Shown piece after piece: positions 1-5,496 of a DNA stretch of 7,642 bases (position 1 is the first letter of the stretch; the number at the start of each line of letters is the position of its first letter). Source of the stretch: Hyphomicrobiales bacterium (lineage in GTDB: Bacteria; Pseudomonadota; Alphaproteobacteria; Rhizobiales; Aestuariivirgaceae); assembly GCA_026987255.1 (NCBI GenBank), contig JALSNA010000404.1:1-7642 (forward strand), written 5' to 3'. The notes beneath the pieces are model-generated. The model had not been told where the DNA came from and ran no database searches. It saw only the letters and a program-made list of their open reading frames with translations. A program made the translations under genes and the position numbers.

Positions 1-867
1 TTGCAGGACATACCCGGCGATGATGACCCAGATGGCGATCCACCAGGTGCGCGCATCGAGGGGATGCCCGGCGCGCTGAAGGCCCATCCCCCAGGCCACA
101 TACCAGAAGGGCGGGTGGATCAGGTCAATGCCGTGATCGAAGATGTTGCCCCAGGTGCTGGAGGTCAAGGTGGTGCGCGCCAGCTTGCCGTCCACCGTGT
201 CGAGGAAGGTCATGAGCCAGGCGCAGACCAGCCCCCAGCCATACTCGCCCCGCCAGAACAGCCAGAAGGCGGCAAGGACGAAGAGGGCCGAAAGGGCGGT
301 GACCATGTTGGGGGTGACCGGAGTTCCGGCCAGCCAGCGGGTGACATGAAAGGCCGGGCGCGGCCAGACGTGGCGGGTGATGACATCGGTCACCCCCTTG
401 TAGGTGCCCATGAAGATGCGCCATTCCACTTGCGTGCGGTTTTGCGGCCGCAGGATCAGGGCGCTGGGGGCCTCGCGCTTGCGCAGGGCCTTCCAGTAAT
501 GGATGCCCAGTTCATCGGGTTTGTGGGCGCTAAATCCGTCCGGGATGGGCGCGCCGGAGAGAATGTCCAGGGCCGCTTTCGCCTGCCCCGCCGGAGCGTG
601 AACGATGAGGGGGATGCCGGCATCGGAATCGAGCAGGACGAGGCCGGGGCGCTCCACGATCACATCCACCAGGGGCGGATCGATCACCGCATCGGCGCGC
701 GCTATGATGAGCGGATCTGTGGAATTACCGGCCTGTTGTGGCGTGATGGTCTTCTCCACGCCGGCGCGGGCGAATAGTCTTTGCAGGCGCGCGGCGCTGG
801 TCAGGCCGAAGATGGGCTGTCCGCCGTTGCCTGTCAGCGCAAGGCCTGCCGGGTGTTGGCGCGTCAT
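1..867 (-). CDS. CDP-alcohol phosphatidyltransferase family protein with extra N-terminal domain (3' truncated by window edge)
   Basis: Integral membrane enzyme expected to move a phospho-alcohol from a CDP-alcohol onto a second alcohol, releasing CMP. The 289 visible residues contain the full family signature D-x2-D-G-x2-A-R-x8-G-x3-D-x3-D: D223, D226, G227, A230, R231, G240, D244 and D248; the aspartates bind metal and CDP. Hydrophobic segments follow at about 190-206 and 209-222, with more after the motif (about 272-287); the remaining membrane helices lie beyond position 1. About 150 residues precede the catalytic part, far more than in PgsA or PssA. That region looks like a worn nucleotidyltransferase-type fold, as in DIPP synthase-like fusions, but lacks a G-x-G-x-R loop. 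The ATG at 867 is chosen because GAGGA lies 6 nt upstream; an in-frame ATG at 888 overlaps the lptG stop (TGATG) and would add 7 residues. Last visible gene of the lptF-lptG run. Substrate unknown: inositol-phosphate, glycerol-phosphate or a sphingolipid/phospholipid headgroup are all possible. Confidence 0.88.
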   Translation of the reverse strand, partial: MTRQHPAGLALTGNGGQPIFGLTSAARLQRLFARAGVEKTITPQQAGNSTDPLIIARADAVIDPPLVDVIVERPGLVLLDSDAGIPLIVHAPAGQAKAALDILSGAPIPDGFSAHKPDELGIHYWKALRKREAPSALILRPQNRTQVEWRIFMGTYKGVTDVITRHVWPRPAFHVTRWLAGTPVTPNMVTALSALFVLAAFWLFWRGEYGWGLVCAWLMTFLDTVDGKLARTTLTSSTWGNIFDHGIDLIHPPFWYVAWGMGLQRAGHPLDARTWWIAIWVIIAGYVLQ

Positions 868-873
868 GTCCTG

Positions 874-878
874 TCCTC
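874..878 (-). promoter_or_regulatory. Ribosome binding site deciding the start of the CDP-alcohol phosphatidyltransferase
   Basis: On the minus strand GAGGA ends 6 nt before the ATG at 867-865. The alternative in-frame ATG at 888-886, which shares bases with the lptG TGA, has no comparable Shine-Dalgarno sequence but could be used by translational coupling. Confidence 0.55.
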
Positions 879-887
879 GTTCTTGCA

Positions 888-1964
888 TCAGCTCACGGTC
901 TCGGCCTTGAGCATCAGGGCGGATGTCAAAAGCCCCAGGGCGATGAGCGGAATCCAGGCGGCCATCCATGGCGGAACGAGCCCCATCTCGCCAATGGTGA
1001 TGGACAGCCCACTGAAGATGAAATAGGCAAAGCCGATGGCCACTCCGGTCCCGAACATGTAGCCGATGGCGCCGCCGCGCCGGTAGCGGGCGGCGAGCGG
1101 AATGCACACGGCGATGACCAGCCAGGCGGCGAGCAGCAGAGTTATGCGCTTGTGCCACCACGTCCTGTAGACATAGGCCGGGCGGATGCCGAAGCCCTGG
1201 TTGGCGACGAAATAGCTCAAATCCGCCAGCGACATTTCCTCCGGGTCGCCGGAGCGCGCCCCGGCGGTGGCGAATTTCAGATTGCCGGAATAGATCATGG
1301 TTTTCAGCCTGGCGGGGCGCACATTGTCGCGCGAATAGATGTAGATGTCCTCGAGCAGCCAGCGGCCGTTCTTCAAGATGGCGGCGCGGGCGATGATCTG
1401 CTCCAGCAAGAGCCCCTTGGCGTCGCGGCGGAAAATGGTGACGCCCTGCAGCCGGGTGGCGCGGGCATTGGCGCTGGCGGCGCGCATGATGTCGTTGCCG
1501 GCGCGCATCCACAGCGGATCGTTCTCGCCCACCTGGAGTTTCTTGTTGCTGTAGTCTCCCACCCCCCACTCGCGCAGGACGGATGAGGTCATGGGCACGG
1601 CGCGGTCATTGATGATGAACTGGATGGCGCCGAGAACCAGGCCCAGGGGCATGAGGGCCATGACGATCTGCATGGGTGAAATGCCCGCCGCCCAGATGGC
1701 CACCATCTCATTGCGCCAGCCCAGTTCGAGGAGGGTCAGAAGAACGGCAAGCAGGAGGCTCAAGGTCCAGAATGTCGATGTTACCTGCGGGAAGCGCAAG
1801 GCGGCATAGCGCAGCAGGGCCATGTAGTCGCCGTCGTTGTAGGAGAGAATGGAATCCATGTTGCCCAGGGCATCGAGCATGAGCACGAAAAGAACGATGC
1901 CGAGGAGAATGGCGATGAAACGGGCCACGATCATGCGGGTGAGCAGCAGGCCGAGGGTTTTCAT
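888..1964 (-). CDS. lptG: LptG-type LPS export ABC transporter permease (YjgQ family)
   Basis: Inner-membrane subunit which, with LptF and the ATPase dimer LptB2, extracts lipopolysaccharide (or a related lipid) from the outer leaflet of the inner membrane and passes it to the periplasmic Lpt bridge. The 358 residues have the LptF/LptG layout: membrane helices at about 12-33, 63-82 and 100-118, a hydrophilic periplasmic beta-jellyroll region at about 120-265, then helices at about 273-291, 300-320 and 331-352. The cytoplasmic coupling segment between helices 2 and 3 is visible as NEMVAIWAAGIS (85-96), matching the family's E-x-x-A-x-x-A-x-G-I-S. The ATG at 1964 overlaps the lptF stop by 4 nt (ATGA), and GGGAGGG lies 6 nt upstream, so the start is firm and translation is coupled. 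The gene downstream is a CDP-alcohol phosphatidyltransferase rather than lptD, so this could be a paralogous rather than the housekeeping pair. The G-versus-F assignment rests on gene order and divergence, and is slightly less certain than the family. Confidence 0.9.
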   Translation of the reverse strand: MKTLGLLLTRMIVARFIAILLGIVLFVLMLDALGNMDSILSYNDGDYMALLRYAALRFPQVTSTFWTLSLLLAVLLTLLELGWRNEMVAIWAAGISPMQIVMALMPLGLVLGAIQFIINDRAVPMTSSVLREWGVGDYSNKKLQVGENDPLWMRAGNDIMRAASANARATRLQGVTIFRRDAKGLLLEQIIARAAILKNGRWLLEDIYIYSRDNVRPARLKTMIYSGNLKFATAGARSGDPEEMSLADLSYFVANQGFGIRPAYVYRTWWHKRITLLLAAWLVIAVCIPLAARYRRGGAIGYMFGTGVAIGFAYFIFSGLSITIGEMGLVPPWMAAWIPLIALGLLTSALMLKAETVS

Positions 1965-3199
1965 TGCGCGCCCTCCCGGCCTGCGCGGCGCTCGAAGAGC
2001 CGCACGATGGCGGCCCGTGCCGCCCTGGCGTTTTGCGCCAGCCAGTCATAGAGGGCATCGAACATGTCCTGGCCGATGGTGAAGCAGGTGCGCCAATAGC
2101 GCCAGCCGGCGAAAAGCGCCAGCAGCCCCAGAGGCGTCCACAGGCCCAGCCAGACGGATATGTCCCCGGCCTTGGCCACGGCGGCAAGCTGCTGGATCAG
2201 CTCATAATAGGCAATGAGGATGACCATGGCGACGGCGAAGCGGTAGGCCCTTTGCTGGCGGCGGTGGCCGATGGCGAAAGGCAGGGCGAGAAAGGGCAGC
2301 ACGAGGATGGTCAGGACAGAGACCACGCGCTTGTGCAGCTCGGCGTGGATTTCGGCCACCGTGGCGTTCCTGCGCGGGGTGTCGTAGCCGCGGATCAGCT
2401 CGGTCAGGGTCATTTCGCGCTCATCCTCGCCGCGCGGGCGGAACACGGTGGCGCTCTCCTTGCCGATGGGCGATTCGGCGCGCTTGAAAAAGCCGGTGGT
2501 GAAGCTGGGAGCGGGCTTGTCCGAATCGAATTCCGGCCAGCTTTTCAAGGTCAGCCTCTGGCCGTTTTCGAGCACCAGCAGGGGGCGCGGATCGTTCTTT
2601 TGCGGCACCAGATAGCCGCGCTCGGCGGTGATGGTCTGGGCGCCGCCCTTGCCGCGGTAATCGAAGAGGAAGATGCGCTGGAAGCGGTTGGTCTTGCGCT
2701 CCAGCTTGTCAAGGATGAAGGTGCGGGTTCCGGCCTGCATGAAGACCCCCTCCTCGGCCAGATAAAAGACCTCGACATTGCTGACCGTATAGATCAGGGC
2801 CCGGTAGGCATAGCGGGTATAGGGCTGAAGCCAGCCGAAGATATAGACGGACAAAAGGGTAAGCAGAACGGAAAACCAGATGACCGGCCTGGCCATGCGG
2901 TGCAGGGAGATGCCGGAGGCGAGCAGGGCGTCGATCTCGGCGTTCTTGGACAATTGGTTGAAGCCGAACATGAGACCGAGAAAGAGGGCCGCGGGCAGGG
3001 CGATGCCCAGATAATGGGGCACCAGGTATCCGAGCAGCTCGAAGACCACCGAAAAGGAGTTCTTCTTGCCCAGGGTGATGTCCAGAATGCGCACCAGGCG
3101 CTCGGAGAGCAGCACCATCAGGCCGATGCCCAGGGCCACGGACAGGGGCTTGAGGACCGTGCGCAGCACATACCTGTCTATGATCGTCAAGCCTGGCAT
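1961..3199 (-). CDS. lptF: LptF-type LPS export ABC transporter permease (YjgP family)
   Basis: Partner of LptG in the LptB2FG exporter of the inner membrane. The 412-residue protein has helices at about 18-36, 52-80 and 103-123, a periplasmic jellyroll region at about 125-285, and helices at about 292-310, 319-340 and 350-368. Family landmarks are the coupling segment NAEIDALLASGIS (86-98) and the E-x-H-A-E-L-H-K-R stretch before helix 4 (283-291). A longer open frame reaches an ATG at 3295, but the ATG at 3199 gives the typical beginning MPGLTIIDRYVLR with its short amphipathic helix before the first membrane span, so it is preferred. The stop overlaps the lptG start as ATGA. After helix 6 there is a cytoplasmic tail of about 40 residues rich in Arg and Ala, making this protein somewhat longer than the roughly 360-390 residues I expect for LptF. 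The metallophosphoesterase gene ends 99 bp upstream on the same strand. Confidence 0.9.
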   Translation of the reverse strand: MPGLTIIDRYVLRTVLKPLSVALGIGLMVLLSERLVRILDITLGKKNSFSVVFELLGYLVPHYLGIALPAALFLGLMFGFNQLSKNAEIDALLASGISLHRMARPVIWFSVLLTLLSVYIFGWLQPYTRYAYRALIYTVSNVEVFYLAEEGVFMQAGTRTFILDKLERKTNRFQRIFLFDYRGKGGAQTITAERGYLVPQKNDPRPLLVLENGQRLTLKSWPEFDSDKPAPSFTTGFFKRAESPIGKESATVFRPRGEDEREMTLTELIRGYDTPRRNATVAEIHAELHKRVVSVLTILVLPFLALPFAIGHRRQQRAYRFAVAMVILIAYYELIQQLAAVAKAGDISVWLGLWTPLGLLALFAGWRYWRTCFTIGQDMFDALYDWLAQNARAARAAIVRLFERRAGREGAQ

Positions 3200-3298
3200 G
3201 AGCCTGTCACGTGTCCTTGCATTGCGGCTTGCGCCGGGTTTTCGCGAATCCTCAAACAGGCAGAGAATAGCGCAATTGAGGCAGGCTGTGGGCATCTT

Positions 3299-4210
3299 TC
3301 ATGACGCCGGCGCATCCTTCGAGGTCAGGGTCCATTCAGCCATGGTGCGCATGGTCCCCTTGCGGCCCTGAAGCTGGCGGCGGGTCACTGTGATTTCCCA
3401 TGTTCCCTGGCGGCGGGTGATGCCCAGCAATTGCCAGCCGCCCGGCGGTTTGTGGCCGCCCGGAGCCATGGAGGCCGAGGGCGCGGAGAGAATGTGCATG
3501 GTGCCGCTTACGGTGCGCACCGGGACGTGCGCCCAGCGGTGGTTGTGGCCATAGAGGACGATTTCGGCTCCATGGCGGCGCAGGATGTCCATCAGCGCGG
3601 CTGCGTCCTTGAGCGCCTTGCGCGGGCTGGTGGCGAGGCTCTCCATGGGCGGATGATGGAGCATGACGATGCGGCACAGCCCCTTGGCGGCGCAGGCGGG
3701 CAACATTTCCGCCAGGGCGGCGAGCTGTTTTTCTCCCAGCCGCCCGGAGGCTTCGCGCCAGGGGGCCGGGTAGGCGGAATTGAGGCTGATGAGGGCGATG
3801 TTGCGCATGTAGCGCAGGCGCGGAAAGGCGGGCAGGGCCTGATCCGTCTTTCCGCCCATCCAGGGCGAGAGGGTGCGCAGCCCGGCGCTTTCGGCGCCGG
3901 CCGTGTAGCAGTCATGATTGCCCGGAACGAAGGTCAGATCCCGCGGCGCGGCATGGGCCTTGAGCCAGGCCCGCGCGGCGGCGAACTCGGCGCTGGTGGA
4001 GATGTTGACCAGATCGCCGCTCAGGGCGATGTGATGGGGCTTGCAGGCGGCGATATCGGCCATGACAGCCTCGAGCACCGGGCCGCGGTGGCTCCTGCGT
4101 CTGCGCAAGGTCCAAGACAGCCATCCCAGGATGCGCTTGGAGAAAAGCTCGGCGAGGCTGGCCCCGGCCATGGGCAGGTGCGGGTCGGTCATGTGGGCGA
4201 TGGTGAACAT
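3299..4210 (-). CDS. Calcineurin-like metallophosphoesterase
   Basis: Soluble or membrane-peripheral dinuclear-metal phosphoesterase; substrate unknown. All family motifs are present in order in the 303-residue protein: D9-x-H11, G65-D66-x-x-N69, G97-N98-H99-D100, H185-H186 and G221-H222-N223-H224. Between the first two motifs is a basic, partly amphipathic insertion (about 19-44, with SKRILGWLSW then RRRR) that could touch membrane phospholipid. No signal peptide is seen, so it is expected in the cytoplasm. The ATG at 4210 places the D-x-H motif 8 residues from the N-terminus, as is usual; in-frame ATGs at 4243 and 4303 would add 11 or 31 residues, and none has a good Shine-Dalgarno sequence. 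It is first in the leftward run with lptF, lptG and the CDP-alcohol phosphatidyltransferase, which suggests dephosphorylation of a lipid or headgroup intermediate. It does not look like LpxH, and cyclic-nucleotide or nucleotide-sugar phosphodiesterase activity is also possible. Confidence 0.87.
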   Translation of the reverse strand: MFTIAHMTDPHLPMAGASLAELFSKRILGWLSWTLRRRRSHRGPVLEAVMADIAACKPHHIALSGDLVNISTSAEFAAARAWLKAHAAPRDLTFVPGNHDCYTAGAESAGLRTLSPWMGGKTDQALPAFPRLRYMRNIALISLNSAYPAPWREASGRLGEKQLAALAEMLPACAAKGLCRIVMLHHPPMESLATSPRKALKDAAALMDILRRHGAEIVLYGHNHRWAHVPVRTVSGTMHILSAPSASMAPGGHKPPGGWQLLGITRRQGTWEITVTRRQLQGRKGTMRTMAEWTLTSKDAPAS

Positions 4211-4317
4211 GGAGAATTGACGGAACCGCTCAAAAGGTGTCATTGAAGCGCCAGAACCATACGGGGCGCACCGGCGCGGGAAATTGCCGCCTCCCCATAA
4301 CACAAGGGTTTCCAGAC
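4211..4317. promoter_or_regulatory. Divergent intergenic region, probably holding promoters for both directions
   Basis: This stretch separates the leftward metallophosphoesterase (start 4210) from the rightward nucleotidyltransferase (start 4318), so promoters for both transcripts must lie here or just inside the genes. On the plus strand TTGACG (4217-4222) is a good -35-like hexamer, and CATAAC (4296-4301) is a -10-like hexamer, but they are not properly spaced to each other. I cannot assign a promoter in either direction. The region shrinks if the phosphoesterase starts at 4243 or the nucleotidyltransferase at GTG 4237, in which case the two genes would overlap. Confidence 0.35.
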
Positions 4318-5067
4318 GTGAAAGTGATTATTCTCGCCGCCGGGCAGGGCGGCAGGCTGTTGCCGCTGACGGCGGAGGTGCCCAAGGCGCTTCTCGATGT
4401 CGGAGACCAGACCCTCATCGGCCGCCAGATCGATGCCTTCGCCGCCTGTGGAGTGGATGAATTCGTCGTCGTCACCGGCTATGGCGCGCGGCTCATGGAA
4501 GAGGCCCTGGAGCGCATCGCGGCGCGCGACAACGTGACCATCCGCATCGTCTACAATCCCTTCTACGCGGTCAGTGACAACCTGGCCAGCTGCTGGATGG
4601 CGCGCCACGAAATGAGCGGCGATTTCATCCAGGTCAATGGCGACAATGTCTTTCGCGCCGATCTGGCGCAGGCGCTCCTGGAGCCGGCGGATGCCGCGGT
4701 CTCGGTGGCCATCAACCGCAAGGACAGCTATGACGCCGATGACATGAAGGTCATGCTGGACGGAACGCGGCTGACCGAGATCGGCAAGAGCCTGCCGCTG
4801 GAGGCGGTGGACGCGGAGGCCACCGGATTCTACGTGTTCCGCGGCGAGGGGGGGATGCGCTACCGGGAGGTTCTGGAGGAAATGATGCTGGAGCCATCGG
4901 CCCTGAAGCAGTGGTTTCCCGCCGCCATTGGCCGTCTGGCCAAGCGCATGCGGGTGGAGACCATCGATCTGACCGGCCATGTGTGGGGGGAGGTGGACTA
5001 TCCCACCGATCTGACAAGCGCCCGCCAGATGGCCGCCGAGTGGGACAAGGAAAGAAAAAAGGCCTGA
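4318..5067 (+). CDS. Nucleotidyltransferase, CDP/NDP-alcohol or sugar-phosphate activating (LicC / IPCT-like)
   Basis: Cytoplasmic Rossmann-like NTP transferase predicted to couple a phosphorylated alcohol or sugar to an NTP, releasing pyrophosphate. The 249 residues start with the nucleotide-binding signature LAAGQGGR (6-13) and P22-K23. The catalytic metal aspartate is D109 in VNGDNVF, and a second is likely D227 in GEVDYPTDL. The segment NPFYAVSDNLASCWMAR (80-96) resembles the corresponding part of phosphocholine and inositol-1-phosphate cytidylyltransferases, in which an asparagine-rich loop shapes the acceptor pocket. YDADDMKV is a further motif I recognise from an alphaproteobacterial subgroup. 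The GTG at 4318 is chosen because it puts the signature at the N-terminus; the frame stays open to GTG 4237, which would add 27 residues of unlikely composition. The ribosome binding site is weak (AAGGG, about 13 nt upstream). It diverges from the cluster holding the CDP-alcohol phosphatidyltransferase, which could use its product. The substrate, and CTP as the nucleotide, are inferred. Confidence 0.85.
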   Translation: MKVIILAAGQGGRLLPLTAEVPKALLDVGDQTLIGRQIDAFAACGVDEFVVVTGYGARLMEEALERIAARDNVTIRIVYNPFYAVSDNLASCWMARHEMSGDFIQVNGDNVFRADLAQALLEPADAAVSVAINRKDSYDADDMKVMLDGTRLTEIGKSLPLEAVDAEATGFYVFRGEGGMRYREVLEEMMLEPSALKQWFPAAIGRLAKRMRVETIDLTGHVWGEVDYPTDLTSARQMAAEWDKERKKA

Positions 5068-5082
5068 TGGAGACGCTGGGGC

Positions 5083-5111
5083 TTGCGCTTTTCGCCTTTG
5101 CCCCTTATAGG
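5083..5111 (+). promoter_or_regulatory. Probable promoter of the tRNA-Glu gene
   Basis: TTGCGC (5083-5088) and TATAGG (5106-5111) are separated by 17 nt and lie about 40 nt before the mature tRNA. The -35 keeps the TTG core and the -10 keeps TATA, and a GC-rich stretch follows the -10, as is common for stable-RNA promoters. It lies just after the stop of the nucleotidyltransferase gene, so the tRNA need not depend on read-through. Confidence 0.5.
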
Positions 5112-5121
5112 AAAGGCCGTC

Positions 5122-5137
5122 CGGGCCTTGCGGCCCG
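5122..5137 (+). other. Hairpin in the 5' leader of the tRNA-Glu precursor
   Basis: CGGGCC (5122-5127) and GGCCCG (5132-5137) form a perfect 6-bp stem closed by the 4-nt loop TTGC, ending 13 nt before the tRNA. No T-run follows, so it is not an intrinsic terminator. It may be a leader structure in the pre-tRNA or simply a product of high GC content. Confidence 0.35.
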
Positions 5138-5150
5138 CGCCTGTTGCGCC

Positions 5151-5225
5151 GCCCCTATCGTCTAGCGGTCAGGACGCCGGCCTCTCACGCCGGAAACAGG
5201 GGTTCGATTCCCCTTGGGGGCGCCA
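5151..5225 (+). tRNA. tRNA-Glu (anticodon CTC), CCA encoded
   Basis: The sequence folds as a complete cloverleaf. The acceptor stem is GCCCCTA (5151-5157) with TGGGGGC (5215-5221), including one T-G pair at position 6. The anticodon stem is CCGGC/GCCGG with loop CTCTCAC (5182-5188), placing anticodon CTC at 5184-5186, which reads the glutamate codon GAG. The T arm is AGGGG - TTCGATT - CCCCT. The discriminator is G (5222) and the CCA end is encoded (5223-5225). The D-arm region GTCTAGCGGTCAGGAC resembles bacterial tRNA-Glu. GAG is used heavily by the genes here, which fits a CTC isoacceptor. Confidence 0.97.
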
Positions 5226-5300
5226 TTCCTTTTCAATTTCATGTGACCAGATCAGGATGCCGGCTGGTTCGGGGAAAACAGCCAGCGCCGCATATATTGC

Positions 5301-5314
5301 CATATTGCAATATG
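5301..5314. promoter_or_regulatory. Perfect 14-bp palindrome, candidate operator
   Basis: CATATTGCAATATG is identical on both strands. A related half, CATATATTGC (5291-5300), lies directly before it, so the AT-rich block 5291-5314 stands out from its GC-rich surroundings. TTGCCA (5297-5302), close to a -35 consensus, overlaps the left half, although I see no good -10 at 16-18 nt. A dimeric repressor (for example of the ArsR, TetR or GntR type) controlling the TauE operon 258 bp downstream is a reasonable guess, but no regulator gene is visible in the window. Confidence 0.4.
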
Positions 5315-5478
5315 TGGAGATTGTTCCGTTGACCGCATGGTGGAATTCTGGCACCATCCAGCCAAGCCGCTTGTGCTTGCCGCCTGATCTGTTTCCGGCA
5401 TCCCTCCAGACGGCTTCCGTGACTGTTCACGTTTGCGGCATTCGCACTTCTTCATTCGCGGATGCCTCCCCGTGGGGT

Positions 5479-5496
5479 ATTTGCGCAATTTGCGCA
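5479..5496 (+). repeat. Tandem duplication of a 9-bp unit
   Basis: ATTTGCGCA occurs twice with no gap. Each junction-spanning TTGCGCAA is itself palindromic, so the block could be a pair of half-sites for a DNA-binding protein, or just a short slippage duplication. It lies 76 bp before the TauE start codon. Each copy contains TTGCGC, the same hexamer as in the proposed tRNA promoter, but no -10 follows at the right distance. Confidence 0.4.

Noticed and set aside
1..777. Open frame of 258 codons on the plus strand
   Set aside because: It lies opposite the CDP-alcohol phosphatidyltransferase, which has a perfect catalytic signature. The plus-strand product has no motif and odd composition.
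1964..3304. 446-codon open frame on the plus strand opposite lptF
   Set aside because: Its protein is a low-complexity mix rich in Gly, Gln, His and Asp with no recognisable domain, and it mirrors the lptF codons exactly. It is a by-product of GC-rich coding on the other strand.
3299..4210. Assignment of the phosphoesterase as LpxH (UDP-diacylglucosamine hydrolase)
   Set aside because: Only the general metallophosphoesterase motifs match; I do not recognise LpxH-specific features, and position beside lptFG alone is not enough.
3431..4246. 271-codon plus-strand frame opposite the metallophosphoesterase
   Set aside because: Gly/Ala/Arg-rich product without domains; the minus strand carries all five metallophosphoesterase motifs.
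5078..5110. Possible terminator after the nucleotidyltransferase (GGGGC 5078-5082 / GCCCC 5100-5104)
   Set aside because: Only a 5-bp outer stem with a large interior and no T-run after it; the region fits better as the tRNA promoter.
5200..5230. tRNA 3' end as an attachment site for an integrated element
   Set aside because: No second copy of the tRNA 3' end and no integrase or mobility gene is seen in the window.
5262..5283. GGCTG/CAGCC inverted repeat just after the tRNA
   Set aside because: The stem is only 5 bp with a 12-nt loop and no T-run; chance is the simplest explanation.
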